Assembly: GCA_034440615.1 (NCBI GenBank) | Contig: JAOTOM010005130.1 | Location: forward strand, 62,001-126,000 | Direction: 5' to 3' | From: Ashinkailepas kermadecensis | Lineage: Eukaryota; Arthropoda; Thecostraca; Neolepadidae | Length of the DNA stretch: 64,000 bases | Shown: positions 34,564 to 45,659 of the stretch, in pieces | Numbering within the stretch: position 1 is the first letter of the stretch | Layout of the letters: the number at the start of each line of letters is the position of its first letter | The notes under the pieces: model-generated | What the model was told of the DNA's origin: nothing | The model's input: the letters and a program-made list of their open reading frames with translations, nothing else | Databases searched by the model: none | Program-made: the position numbers and the translations under genes

Positions 34564-34960
34564 GCCGTGAGCTCTGGCGGCGAGGGTTCAGGAGTGGCGA
34601 CTTCTCACCGTGCCCGACCTCCCCAGCGTGAACACCCGCCCTCTGTACTGTGCTGGACTCGGGTGGCTCGTCGCTGCGGCGGTGGCGGGTCTGTCGGCGG
34701 CCGGTCGTTTCGCCCTCGCCTGGTTTCGATGACTGGCTCTGGTACGTTCGACTCTGCAGCGCCTGGATCCGCCGCTGGAGCGCCACCTACCGACGCTCGT
34801 GTGCCACTGAGGCCGCCGCCGGCCGCCGACTGTACCCACCCGCCGCGTCTGGTCACGTGACCGCCGCCCGCCGCCGACACGCGGCGCCGCGTCTGGTCAC
34901 GTGACTGCCGGCGGCGGAGGAGCGCCGGTCGGCGCGCTCTTCAGCCTGGCCGTGCTGACG
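34564..34960. other. Region upstream of the nested gene
   Basis: GC-rich. The text GCGTCTGGTCACGTGAC is duplicated (34844 and 34889), placing two GTCACGTGAC palindromes upstream of the minus-strand start. These could be E-box (CACGTG) sites, but that is conjecture. Confidence 0.35.
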
Positions 34961-35668
34961 CATCGCCGCGGTCCATGGCGTCCGCCCCTCCCCTCTCTTC
35001 CCCTGCACTCGCCTCACACATTGACCCTCATCGCCTGATTGACCCTTGACCATTGACCCTCATCGCCGCGGTCCATGGCGTCCGCCCCTCCCATCTCTTC
35101 CCCTGCACTCGCCTTACACATTGACCCTCATCGCCGCGGTCCATGGCGTCCGCCCCTCCCCTCTCTTCCCCTGCACTCGCCTCACACATTGACCCTCATC
35201 GCCGCGGTCCATGGCGTCCGCCCCTCCCCTCTCTTCCCCTGCACTCGCCTCACACATTGACCCTCATCGCCGCGGTCCATGGCGTCCGCCCCTCCCCTCT
35301 CTTCCCTGCACTCGCCTCAACATTGACCCTCATCGCCTGATTGACCCTTGACCATTGACCCTCATCGCCGCGGTCCATGGCGTCCGCCCTCCCATCTCTT
35401 CCCCTGCACTCGCCTTCACATTGACCCTCATCGCCGCGGTCCATGGCGTCCGCCCCTCCCCTCTCTTCCCCTGCACTCGCCTCACACATTGACCCTCATC
35501 GCCTGATTGCCCTTGACCTCCCTCACCGCGCGGTCCATGGCGTCCGCCCCTCCCCTCTCTTCCCCTGCACTCGCCTCACACATTGACCCTCATCGCCGCG
35601 GTCCATGACGTCCGCCCCTCCCATCTCTTCCCCTGCACTCGCCTCACACATTGACCCTCATCGCCTGG
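34960..35668. repeat. Minisatellite, 68-bp unit
   Basis: About nine copies containing CCGCGGTCCATGGCGTCCGC and CACATTGACCCTCATCG. Some units carry an extra CTGATTGACCCTTGACC insertion. Confidence 0.93.
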
Positions 35669-36016
35669 TTCGCCTCATTTACCTTCGCCTGAGCCACCCA
35701 CGTCACCCACATGCAGCGGAACCTACGTTGTGGCGGGGGAGGTTCATCAAAGCTAGCGTTCCCCTCAATAAGTTCAGCTTTAAGTATGTGACTGTATTGA
35801 GTGGGCCCCCAACCGATTTTGGTCCACCAACTTCCGCTATACATCGCTCCTCCCCATATCCGAATATTTTGGGTAAAATTATGCGCCTGCCAATATGCCT
35901 TCCTTCACCATCACTCCATCACTCCACCTTTATTACTGCCTCCACTCTGGTTCAGGGGCATATCAGTTACGGGTGTACATGCACCCGCGAACCGCGAACA
36001 TTTCCCCCCTCCACGT
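35669..36016. other. Intron DNA, nothing recognised
   Basis: No gene or array was recognised. Confidence 0.4.
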
Positions 36017-36084
36017 CCCCTTTTGCTCGATCTGTGCCGGCATTTCCAATGCTGGAAATGCCGGAACAGATCGAACAAAAGGGG
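36017..36084. repeat. Long near-perfect hairpin, 32-bp arms
   Basis: Left arm 36017-36048 and right arm 36053-36084 are complementary at 30 of 32 positions, with two isolated mismatches and a four-base loop (ATGC). The shape resembles a small-RNA precursor, but nothing else supports transcription. Confidence 0.85.
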
Positions 36085-36174
36085 TAGCCATGTTGCAGCT
36101 GATGCTTTGCAGAGCCAGACTACCGAGTCGGCCCGTCCGTGATGGCCAGCCGCGCTGGCTGCCGATTGTCCGCC

Positions 36175-36239
36175 GACTGGACTGGTCTGGTGTGATGCAC
36201 CCTAAAGCCCTAATAACCAACTAACTGACTGGACTGGTC
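36175..36239 (+). mobile_element. Tiny LINE 3' tail insertion with 13-bp target-site duplication
   Basis: A 39-bp insert (36188-36226) contains GCACCCTAAAGCCCTAATAA and ends CCAACTAACT. It is flanked by GACTGGACTGGTC at 36175-36187 and 36227-36239. It is a severely 5'-truncated LINE copy of the same type as at 4862-5765. Confidence 0.9.
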
Positions 36240-36327
36240 ATGGCTCGGTCTGGCCAAGTCTGTCACGCTTACGTGTCGGCATCAGGTGTGGCGATAGGCT
36301 TGACTCGTTCAAAGGAAACTTTGCTTG

Positions 36328-36514
36328 GAGTAGAATGCATGGTTGGTTATTGGTTTTACGACACGTCGACCGTTGAGTCATATAGCGTCGCCAATCTCTC
36401 ACGCCGATTGGTCGCGGGCGAAGAGAGTAGCGACAGGTGAGATTCGAACCCACAATCTTTCGATTGCGAGACGAGCATCTTACCCCTAGACCACTCGTCC
36501 CCTGAGTAGAATGC
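36328..36514 (-). mobile_element. SINE-A with 11-bp target-site duplication
   Basis: Full-length minus-strand copy (36339-36503) between GAGTAGAATGC at 36328-36338 and 36504-36514. A box, B box, shared body and the AACCAACC tail are intact. Confidence 0.95.
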
Positions 36515-38235
36515 CTGATAGCCACACAGATGCAGAGGCTTGCCTGTGCTTGGGCAGTGGACTTACACCCTCCCCCCTTTCTCTGCCGTTCCCCTCTCTA
36601 CCTTGAAATTGCGGCGCTCTACAAATCAACACAAAGGACACTCTTTTATGGGATTATTCGCGGAAAAACTTCGCCGGTCTTCCTGTTGGTAATGTGCCCA
36701 TTACTTTCTGCCGGACACAAGCCGCTGACAGCCACGTTACAACTTTATGCATCTGCTGTTGAGGGGGATCATCAAGGTCACGGGGGTCGTTGGCATTTTA
36801 CGACTTTGGTCGTCGCACCTAATTGGTTTGAAGTCGTTCGGACTGATGAGGAGCAGGTGTTAGCGACCTTGGCGCCTTGGTGGCTGTGAGCGACCTGTGT
36901 TCGCTGCTGCTGGTGCATTTCCACTACTAATTGTGCGCATGCATGGTGTCGGTGGACTTGCGGTGTGCACGTGCCAAAGGCGGATCCAGGCATTTTAATA
37001 CGAGCACTCATCTAGAGTGGCGCCATTTTCCCGGCAGGGCGTCACTGCGAAAGTTCCTCGAAGGTTGCCTTCGGCAAAAAAATCGTCGCGGAGGATTTTC
37101 GTCTCAGAAGGGCATCTTTTCGTCTAAAAATGGGCGCCTATTCCCTTGAGTCGGTCGGCTTTGACTGCAAAATCCGTTGAATGTGGTGCGCTGTTCTCTC
37201 TCCCGAGGGGCGTCCTTTCGCGGTCATAAGGACGCCTTCCCCCCAGTACCCGCTGTATTCACCCCGGGAAGATGTGCGTATCCATCGGTTTCAGCACGAG
37301 CACTCCAACCGCGGTGGTTTGTGTCGAGTCTGCGTCATGCAAATGAGTAGAACGCCACAGATTGCAGATACAAATGACGTGCTCAGTGCACTGGTGCATT
37401 GAGTATGGGCGGGATAACATTGGATCCAATTTGCTGTGCGGTAGTGCATAACATCGTTCGCTACGCGAACGCCTGCATTGGGAACTGGTCAGTCGGATTA
37501 ATTTCTTAACGAAAATATTGTGTAACAATTGACACGAGACATGGCCGGAATTCTCACTGTAATTTTACGCACGTCGACATTCAAATCATGCCACTTGTCG
37601 CTCAAATCGCCTCTCGCCAATGGCGATCTGGGAAATACCTTCAAACACGGAAGTGGTTCAATTACATTGTATATAATTTATGTAGGCTTCAATTATACGT
37701 ACCTATTGCAAGGATATCCATATCTATACGCGAGGTTTATTATTGTTAGATTTGGTTTTACTTTTTCTGTCGAGGCTGGTCGTTTGCAGTATGGATGTGT
37801 GACTTCATGTAAAGTCAGCTATGCCTGGTATACGTGCATCAGAGGATAACACAAGTCCCAATTATGCTGGAATGGGGCAGTGTGCGCACTGAGCTCGGTG
37901 GGCGTATCAGTGTCTGGCGTGCAAGATGCTGAACACCCCGTGCACGGAGGTACAGCAGCCGACACGTGTTCGGTAGCGGTGGTACCGTGCCCTGACCGTG
38001 TGCGGTACAAGAGGCACCGGAGGCGCGTCGGCCGGCCGCTGTCTGGCCGCCTCGATGGTGCAGCGCCGCCTCAATGTTGGACGGGTTGAGTAAGTGTTGG
38101 CGATCTAATTGGTGCCACGCAATTTTCTCGATGAATTGGTAGCCTTCAATTCGAGATATTATTTTTCCTGCTCACAAAAGACTTAACAAAAATGTGTATT
38201 TTCCTCATGGTCGGGTTCGGACTGTCATCTCCACC
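36515..38235. other. Intron DNA, no gene recognised
   Basis: A 119-codon frame at 36530-36889 (+) has no recognisable domain. From about 36968 (GGCGGATCCAGG) to about 37060 the sequence resembles the GGATCC-end element at 3059-3282. Nothing else was recognised. Confidence 0.4.
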
Positions 38236-39404
38236 CTTAAGCACCAGTAGCCGCCCAAGCTGCCCACTCCGCCCCTACGCCACAATAACCAGCCAAGCTG
38301 CCCACTCCGCCCCTACGCCACAATAACCAGCCAAGCTGCCCACTCCGCCCCTACGCCACAATAACCAGCCAAGCTGCCCACTCCGCCCCTACGCCACAAT
38401 AGCCACCCAAGCTGCCCACTCCGTCCCTACGCCACAATAGCCACCCAAGCTGCCCACTCCGTCCCTACGCCACAATAGCCACCCAAGCTGCCCACTCCGT
38501 CCCTACGCCACAATAGCCACCCAAGCTGCCCACTCCGTCCCTACGCCACAATAGCCACCCAAGCTGCCCACTCCGTCCCTACGCCACAATAGCCACCCAA
38601 GCTGCCCACTCCGCCCCTACGCCACAATAACCAGCCAAGTTGCCCACTCCGCCCCTACGCCACAATAGCCACCCAAGCTGCCCACTCCGCCCCTACGCCA
38701 CAATAGCCACCCAAGCTGCCCACTCCGCCCCTACGCCACAATAGCCACCCAAGCTGCCCACTCCGTCCCTACGCCACAATAACCAGCCAAGCTGCCCACT
38801 CCGCCCCTACGCCACAATAGCCACCCAAGCTGCCCACTCCGTCCCTACGCCACAATAACCAGCCAAGTTGCCCACTCCGCCCCTACGCCACAATAGCCAC
38901 CCAAGCTGCCCACTCCGTCCCTACGCCACAATAGCCACCCAAGCTGCCCACTCCGTCCCTACGCCACAATAGCCACCCAAGCTGCCCACTCCGTCCCTAC
39001 GCCACAATAACCAGCCAAGCTGCCCACTCCGCCCCTACGCCACAATAGCCACCCAAGCTGTCCACTCCGTCCCTACGCCACAATAGCCACCCAAGCTGCC
39101 CACTCCGTCCCTACGCCACAATAGCCACCCAAGCTGCCCACTCCGTCCCTACGCCACAATAGCCACCCAAGCTGCCCACTCCGTCCCTACGCCACAATAA
39201 CCAGCCAAGCTGCCCACTTCGCCGCTACGCCACAATAGCCACCCAAGCTGCCCACTCCGTCCCTACGCCACAATAACCAGCCAAGTTGCCCACTCCGCCC
39301 CTACGCCACAATAGCCACCCAAGCTTCCCACTCCGTCCCTACGCCACAATAGCCACCCAAGCTGCCCACTCCGCCCCTACGCCACAATAACCAGCCAAGT
39401 TGCC
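38236..39404. repeat. Minisatellite, 38-bp unit, about 30 copies
   Basis: The unit contains AAGCTGCCCACTCCGTCCCT and ACGCCACAATAGCCACCC. Variants (CCGCCCC/CCGTCCC; AACCAGCC/AGCCACCC; GCTG/GTTG) are intermixed in runs. Confidence 0.96.
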
Positions 39405-40025
39405 CGCCCGTTCGGACTTTGAAGCAGGATAACCATCCGAATTTCCCACCCCGTCCTTGTGTCTCAATAACTAAACATGTTACCCATTCGGACCTTAACC
39501 CCAAGTACTCACCGAGACTACCCACCCTGGCCACTCAAAAATAGCTCTGACTGACTCAATTCGTGTCACTGAAGCCAGGCTCCCGGTGCGGTCTATGCTG
39601 CTGAGATCAGGGCTACTTGCGTCAGGTTCCTCTACAGCTACCCAGATAAAGCATGCCAACTTTTGCTCGCCAGCATCCACATACATATGGATGCTCGAGA
39701 TGCATACGCACGCACATACGCATGCAAATCGACATGATCATACTGATGCGCAAGTGCCGTTTCGATTGAAATAGAGTATTGTGTAGATATTCAGCAGCTG
39801 TTTTCGCTAACACTCGCGCACATCATAGTTAAGCCGTGAGCCTTCTCGTGCGATCTAACCCTTGACAAACGTCACGGGCTCGTCTTTTCTGGGATTGCCA
39901 GGACGGACGACAACGGACAATGCGCTCCTTCGACGCAGGCGTACCGTGACGGTGACCGTACCGCACGTGCAGGGAGGGGTGCTCTGAGCACACCTGGCGT
40001 CCGGGCACACCGGGTCACGGGCCAC
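39405..40025. other. Intron DNA, nothing recognised
   Basis: The first 100 bp look like decayed 38-bp units. No gene was found. Confidence 0.4.
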
Positions 40026-40044
40026 TGACCCGCGCCGGACGGTG

Positions 40045-40455
40045 CCCAGACGTGGACCGTCAGACGTGGACCGCCGGACAGTGATCAGACGTGGACCGCC
40101 GGACAGTGACCGGACGTGGACCGACGGACAGTGACCAGACGTGGACCGTCAGACGTGGACCGCCGGACAGTGAACAGACGTGGACCGCCGGACAGTGACC
40201 AGACGTGGACCGTCAGACAGTGACCAGACGTGGACCGCCGGAGAGTGACCAGACGTGGACCGTCAGACGTGGACCGCCGGACGATGACCGGACGTGGACC
40301 AGACGTGGACCGTCAGACGTGGACCGCCGGGCAGTGACCAGACGTTGACCAGACGTGGACCGTCAGACGTGGACCGCCGGACAGTGACCAGACGTGGACC
40401 GTCAGACGTGGACCAGACGTGGACCGTCAGACAGTGACCAGACGTGGAGCGCCGG
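40045..40455. repeat. Composite minisatellite, 25- and 14-bp units
   Basis: CAGACGTGGACCGCCGGACA with GTGAC (25 bp) alternates irregularly with the 14-bp form GTGGACCGTCAGAC. Confidence 0.9.
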
Positions 40456-41030
40456 CACTGAGGTGTACCGGCGTGCTGTGTCCAACGGCCATCCGGCTGG
40501 TGTGGATGCGAGGGTGGGACTTCCGGCTCCCAAGGCTCTCCTTGACCACTGCCGGGGTGACACAATTTTCCTGTGAAGGGTAGTGTGGGAGTGAAAACTG
40601 CTGGGTAAAACTGCAGTAAAACGGCAAGATTCCGAAGATGAAATGGCATAATGGTATTCTGTGGCGTTGTCACCAATCTAATGGTCGTTCATTGCTGTTT
40701 TTCAGCGTAACTGCTTTCCATTCATTCGTGCACATTCCTTTCAGTTGTTTTTGTCAACTTATTCTAACTCGGGAAAACGCTAGTGGAAAATGACTTGTGG
40801 GACTGTGAGGTAAGAGTGAGAAAGCTTATTTCTTGACTGGGCGCCATTTTGCTTGACATGTGAATTGTTCCTATATAGCGGCGCATCATCGGTTGGTTTG
40901 ACGCAATGATGGAGTGACCGGCCAGACTGGTAGCCGTGCTACGAATGAAGTTCCGCGTGAGCGCCTGACGCGCAGTGAGCCTGAGATCTGGCCAGTGTGT
41001 GTACGAACGGTGCGCCTCGTTACCGACTGT
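40456..41030. other. Intron DNA, nothing recognised
   Basis: No gene or array was recognised. Confidence 0.4.
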
Positions 41031-41032
41031 GA

Positions 41033-41517
41033 TGACCGCCTCGTTACTGTCTGTGACGGGCGCAACCCTCGTTACGGGTTGTGACGGGCGCCTCGTTACG
41101 GGTTGTGACGGGCACCTCGTTACGGGTTGTGACGGGCGCCTCGTTACCGACTGACGGGTGCCTCGTTACGAGTTGTGACGGGCGCCTCCTTACCGGCTGT
41201 GACGGGCGCCTCGTTACGGGTTGTGACGGGCGCCTCGTTACCGACTGTGACGGGCGCCTCCTTACCGGCTGTGACGGGCGCCTCGTTACGGGTTGTGACG
41301 GGCGCCTCCTTACCGGCTGTGACGGGCGCCTCGTTACCGGCTGTGACGGGCGCCTCCTTACCGGCTGTGACGGGCGCCTCGTTACGAGTTGTGACGGGCG
41401 CCTCGTTACCAACTGTGACGGGCGCCTCCTTACCGGCTGTGACGGGCGCCTCGTTACGAGTTGTGACGGGCGCCTCGTTACCAACTGTGACGGGCGCCTC
41501 GTTACGAGTTGTGACGG
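41033..41517. repeat. Minisatellite, 24-bp unit
   Basis: About twenty copies of GTGACGGGCGCCTCGTTACG plus four bases, with CCTTACCGGCT and CGTTACCAACT variants. The 24-bp period keeps frames open on both strands. Confidence 0.95.
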
Positions 41518-41619
41518 TCGGTGGCCCCGGCAGCGAGACCCGCAAACTCGAGATGAAAAGATCCGGAATGAAATTAAACACTGTGGCCGTTCGTCAAGCG
41601 TCGGATCACGCCAGATACC

Positions 41620-41965
41620 TGCATCAGATACCTGCGCCAGATACTTGCATCAGATAGCTGCGCCAGACCTCCACCAGATTGGCGCCAGATACCAGCGCCA
41701 GATACCAGCGCCAGATTCCAGCGCCAGATTCCAGCGCCAGATACCAGCGCCAGATACCAGCGCCAGATACCTGCGTCAGATACCAGCGGCAGATACCAGC
41801 GGCAGATACCAGCGTCAGATACCTGCGCCAGATACCAGCGCCAGGTACCAGCGTCAGATACCAGCGTCCCCCCAGGGGGATACCAGCGCCAGATTCCAGC
41901 GCCAGATACCAGCGCCAGATACCAGCGCCAGATACCTGCGTCAGATACCAGCGTCAGACGCGCAC
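41620..41965. repeat. Minisatellite, 13-bp unit
   Basis: About 25 copies of AGATACCAGCGCC with one-base variants (CTGCGTC, GGC). A CCCCCAGGGGG palindrome interrupts near 41869. Confidence 0.94.
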
Positions 41966-42325
41966 GGCCACCTGGCGGGCACCACGTGCCGCGTGCACCG
42001 TTGCACCTGTCCTCCACGCGTGCCTGCGTCCGGCGGCTGGAGCGGCCCGAGCCGCCGCCGACGGCTGCCGGTGACGCAGATGCGCCAGCTGGCGCCTTCC
42101 GGCCGGTCACGGCTGGCCAGGTGTGTGCACAGTGTGCACTCACAGCCAAAGTCATGGCTGAACAGTGGAGACGACCAGCTTTACTGAGCTGCGGGCTGTC
42201 GTCGGTGTGGTCGGACCCCCTCCCCTACCTACTCTCTTCTCACTCTTCACGACCGGGCAGGCACTCCATGCAGCTGAGAAGCTTGTCTGCTGCGTGGTCA
42301 GGAACACTACCGTCTCATCGGACCG
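41966..42325. other. Intron DNA, nothing recognised
   Basis: GC-rich; no gene was recognised. Confidence 0.35.
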
Positions 42326-42335
42326 GGAACGCTAC

Positions 42336-42530
42336 CGTTTCCCCAAGAGGGCCGGGAACCCTACCCTGGCTGGGGAGGGAGCGTCACTGTTCCCCAAGAG
42401 GGCCGGGAACCCTACCCTGGCTGGGGAGGGAACGTCACTGTTCTCCACTAGGCTCACGAGCGCTACCTTGGCTGGGAGCGGGACAGCACCGTTTCCCTAC
42501 GAGGCCGAGGAGCTTTACCCTGGCTGGAGG
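42336..42530. repeat. 51-bp tandem repeat, about 3 copies
   Basis: CCAAGAGGGCCGGGAACCCT and GGCTGGGGAGGGA recur with a 51-bp period. The third copy is diverged. Confidence 0.85.
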
Positions 42531-42679
42531 AGGAGGAGGGGGGGGGGGACGTGCCTCACCGTCGCCAATGTCCGCAGGTGACGGTCGTGACGGTACCGTT
42601 CTGTCGACGCACGTCCGGGTCTGACTGAGTCCAATGGCCACACGGCCGCAACACGAAGCTGCTCCGCTGTGGCCGGTTT

Positions 42680-42780
42680 GTGTTGGCGGGAGACTTGTGT
42701 TGGCGGGAGACTTGTGACAGCGGGAGACTTGTGTTGGCGGGAGACTTGTGTTGGCGGGAGACTTGTGACGGCGGGAGACC
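42680..42780. repeat. 17-bp minisatellite
   Basis: Six copies of GTGTTGGCGGGAGACTT; two have GTGAC(A/G)G in place of GTGTTGG. Confidence 0.92.
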
Positions 42781-43016
42781 TTACACACGGAGAGCAGACG
42801 CAGTGGGCTTCCCGCATGCACTAAGGCGCGGTGGATCCGCCAGGCTGTGGCAGTGCGCTATATGAGTCACGCTATATAATTACGTATTTTTTATAACCGC
42901 TCATCGGTATAGCGTAAGATATTTGCTGTTAAGATTGCTGAGTTGTTGTTATTGAGGTTTGGGGCGCATCAACTGCATAGGTTATACAGCGCCCAAGTTT
43001 TGCCGAGTTGTTGATA
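42781..43016. other. Intron DNA, nothing recognised
   Basis: No gene or array was recognised. Confidence 0.35.
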
Positions 43017-43213
43017 CAGCCATACACATGGGGGACGAGTGGTCTAGGGGTAAGATGCTCGTCTCGCAATCGAAAGATTGTGGTTTCGAGTCTCACCTGT
43101 CGCTACTCTTCGCCCGCGACCAATCGGCGTGAGAGATTGGCGACGCTACATGACTCAACAGTCGACGTGTCGTAAAACCAATAACCAACCAACCAACCAA
43201 CAGCCATACACAT
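43017..43213 (+). mobile_element. SINE-A with 13-bp target-site duplication
   Basis: Full-length copy 43030-43200 between CAGCCATACACAT at 43017-43029 and 43201-43213. The head starts GGGGACGAGTGGTCTAGGGG. The B box is altered to GGTTTCGAGTC. It ends in (CCAA)n. Confidence 0.96.
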
Positions 43214-43600
43214 ATACCAACAACGCTAAGCATGTTCGTTTGCCGTGGTCCCGGACCATGTGCATGACCCGTAAGATGATGTCAGATGATTGGATGTTGC
43301 GCGGGCTTTGACGGCGTGCATCATTGACGATGTGTTGTAAAGACGAAGACGGGTGTGGTAGCCATGGAAGCTATGGAATACGGACAGCCATGGAATGGTA
43401 AGGTGGTATCAGTGTTAATGGCAATCATGTAGTAGTATTTTACATCAGTGTAATCGGCAGCCACGGAGTGGTGTTGTGACATCAGGGTAAACGGCAGCAC
43501 ATGAAGTGTGTGCTGAAATTGGACTAATGCCTGACTCCGGAAATGGTAAGAACCAACTGCCGCTGGCTCCGGGGCTGGTCACTGTTCACTGATCCTGACT
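43214..43600. other. Intron DNA, weak repeats
   Basis: 'cagccatgga' and 'cggcagc' phrases recur loosely at 43370-43510. No gene. Confidence 0.35.
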
Positions 43601-43604
43601 CACC

Positions 43605-43930
43605 AGGTGGCTGCTGACCACCGGTGACTCACCAGGTGGCTGCTGACCACCGGTGACTCACCAGGTGGCTGCTGACCACCGGTGACTCACCAGGTGGCTG
43701 CTGACCACCGGTGACTCACCAGGTGGCTGCTGACCACCGGTGACTCACCAGGTGGCTACTGACCACCGGTGACTCACCAGGTGGCTACTGACCACCGGTG
43801 ACTCACCAGTTGGCTACTGACCACCGGTGACTCACCAGGTGGCTACTGACCACCGGTGACTCACCAGGTGGCTACTGACCACCGGTGACTCACCAGGTGG
43901 CTGCTGACCACCGGTGACTCACCAGGTGGC
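43605..43930. repeat. Minisatellite, 29-bp unit
   Basis: About eleven copies of GGTGACTCACCAGGTGGCTG plus CTGACCACC. A CTGC-to-CTAC variant marks the central copies. Confidence 0.96.
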
Positions 43931-44042
43931 AACACCCTAGCAGGTGGTAACGGACACCGACGGACGTTTTTTCCAGGGCTTACTGATATAGTCGCTCGCC
44001 TACGATGGCCCAGCGATGTTGCTTTTGCTTATCCATGTATTT

Positions 44043-44237
44043 ACCTATTTAATGTGGGGGACGAGTGGTCTAGGGGTAAGATGCTCGTCTCACAATCGAA
44101 AGGTTGTGGGTTCGAGTCTCACCTGTCGCTACTCTTCGCCCGCGACCAATCGTCGTGAGAGATTGGCGACGCTACATAACTCAACGGTCGACGTGTCGTA
44201 AAACCAATAACCAACCAACCAACCAACCTATTTAATG
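44043..44237 (+). mobile_element. SINE-A with 12-bp target-site duplication
   Basis: Full-length copy 44055-44225 between ACCTATTTAATG at 44043-44054 and 44226-44237. Intact A box (TGGTCTAGGGG), B box (GGTTCGAGTCT), body and CCAACC tail. Confidence 0.96.
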
Positions 44238-44790
44238 CATCTTTACACGCATATGTAATGTCGGTGGCAAACCCCGGCGACCCACTGAGGGGTCGGCTGT
44301 GTGCCATTCGACCGACCTAGGCATCGCGTGACCTAACATAATCGGTGGCCGGCACTTACGCGAGGTGGTGACGAGAGTCTGCCTCTCGCCATTGCCACCG
44401 TGCTGATGGTCACGCAGCGGATCGGCCCGAATCCCAGACGTCACTGCGGCACAGCATGGCCGCTGACTTGCAGAACAGGGCCGCCTTACACTAACGCGCC
44501 GATTCCGTGATGGTGTTGCGCCGGAGGCTGCCCCCCCCCTCTGAGGAGGGACTGGGGCATGAGGTCGAGTGCCTGAAGACCGGATCGCCTGACCGTATCG
44601 CCGTTTGTCACGTCGACACCTGGCCCGTTGTTCCGCACGACGTGGGCTGTCTGGCCAGCGGCGTGACGTCACACTACCGTGGTGTGACGTCACACGCCGG
44701 GGTGACGCGGACTTAGGTTTGCTGTGCATCGTTTGGGACGCGTTGAACACATTTCTCAATTAGCGGCCGCAGATGATGCGGGTAGTCAAA
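44238..44790. other. Intron DNA, nothing recognised
   Basis: No gene was recognised. GTGTGACGTCACAC-type palindromic text occurs near 44662-44695. Confidence 0.4.
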
Positions 44791-45140
44791 GGTAGCCATG
44801 TGGCTGGCAGGCTGGGAACGTGGCCCACCTGTCCACCGCACCTGTGCGCGCTGGAAATAGACTGTTGCTGTATTTGGGACATCCAGATCACCATCCTCTC
44901 CAACAAGGTAGCCATGTGGCTGGCAGGCTGGGAACGTGGCCCACCTGTCACCGCACCTGTGGCGCTGGAAATAGACTGTTGCTGTATTTTGGGACATCCA
45001 GATCACCATCCTCTCCAACAAAGGTAGCCAGATGGCTGGGGGGCTGGGAACGTGGCCCACCTGTCCACCGCACGTGTGCGTGGTAGAAATAGGCTGTTTC
45101 TGTATTTGGGACATCCAGATCACCATCCTCTCCAACAAAT
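44791..45140. repeat. About 116-bp tandem repeat that includes transposon sequence
   Basis: Three copies start at 44791, 44908 and 45023 (GGTAGCCA). Each ends with AATAG(A/G)CTGTT, GACATCCAGATCACCATCCTC and TCCAACAA, the 5' part of dispersed family R1. The array therefore arose by duplicating a target plus the start of an R1 insertion. Confidence 0.9.
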
Positions 45141-45355
45141 TGTTATCTCATTTTTGTCATTTGGAGGTTCGATGGCGTTGTTTGACAACGAACTGTTCTA
45201 TGATGAAGTGATCAAGATGCACTGAAAAGTGCAAGCTGAGATTCTGAGGTTACAGGTTTGAAGAGAATATCCTTTCAGTCTTACTTTGTGCATAATAATT
45301 TTCTTTCCACACCCATGATTACAAAGTACAACACTAGCCCTGGATGTGTCGTGCA
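45082..45355 (+). repeat. Dispersed repeat family R1, copy 3
   Basis: Aligns with 6893-7196 and 17702-17985. Its first 60 bp are also the last part of the 116-bp tandem unit. It ends GATTACAAAGTACAACACTAG. Confidence 0.7.
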
Positions 45356-45357
45356 GG

Positions 45358-45570
45358 TTGAGTCCAGACGGGGGTCCGCGCTGGACTCAACCTGGGTCCC
45401 GCCGGCTGTTATCTGGACTCGCCTGGGGTTCCACCGGGTGTTGTTTGGACTCACCTTGCGTCCCACCGGCTGTCTTGACTCGCCTTGGGTCCCGCCGGCT
45501 GTTGTTTGGACTCACCTTGGGTACCGCCGGCTGTTATCTGGACTCACCTTGGGTACCGCCGACCGTTGTT
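45358..45570. repeat. Minisatellite, about 30-bp unit
   Basis: Six to seven imperfect copies of GGACTCACCTTGGGTCCCGC plus CGGCTGTTGTT. Confidence 0.88.
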
Positions 45571-45659
45571 GAGCGAACGCGGGCCACGAGGTCGGCAGAA
45601 AGTTGCGCATCGGGGTGTCGTCAGCGCCGCGATGTAAAGGTGGTCTGCGGCCTGGCGAA

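Noticed and set aside
32341..34860. 839-codon plus-strand open frame
   Set aside because: Antisense shadow of the nested gene. It is Arg/Ala/Val-rich without domains, whereas the minus frame has a signal peptide and ordered cysteine motifs.
38236..39404. CRISPR-like regular repeats
   Set aside because: Units are head-to-tail without spacers, and the host is a eukaryote.
41044..42187. Frames of 146-368 codons across the 24-bp and 13-bp arrays
   Set aside because: Repeat-driven open frames without domains.
43030..43100. tRNA genes at 43.0, 44.1, 51.0, 52.1 and 58.5 kb
   Set aside because: They have A and B boxes, but each is followed by a common body and a CCAACC or TTC tail. Most are bounded by clear target-site duplications, the 51.0-kb one only by a short possible one. 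They are SINE heads.
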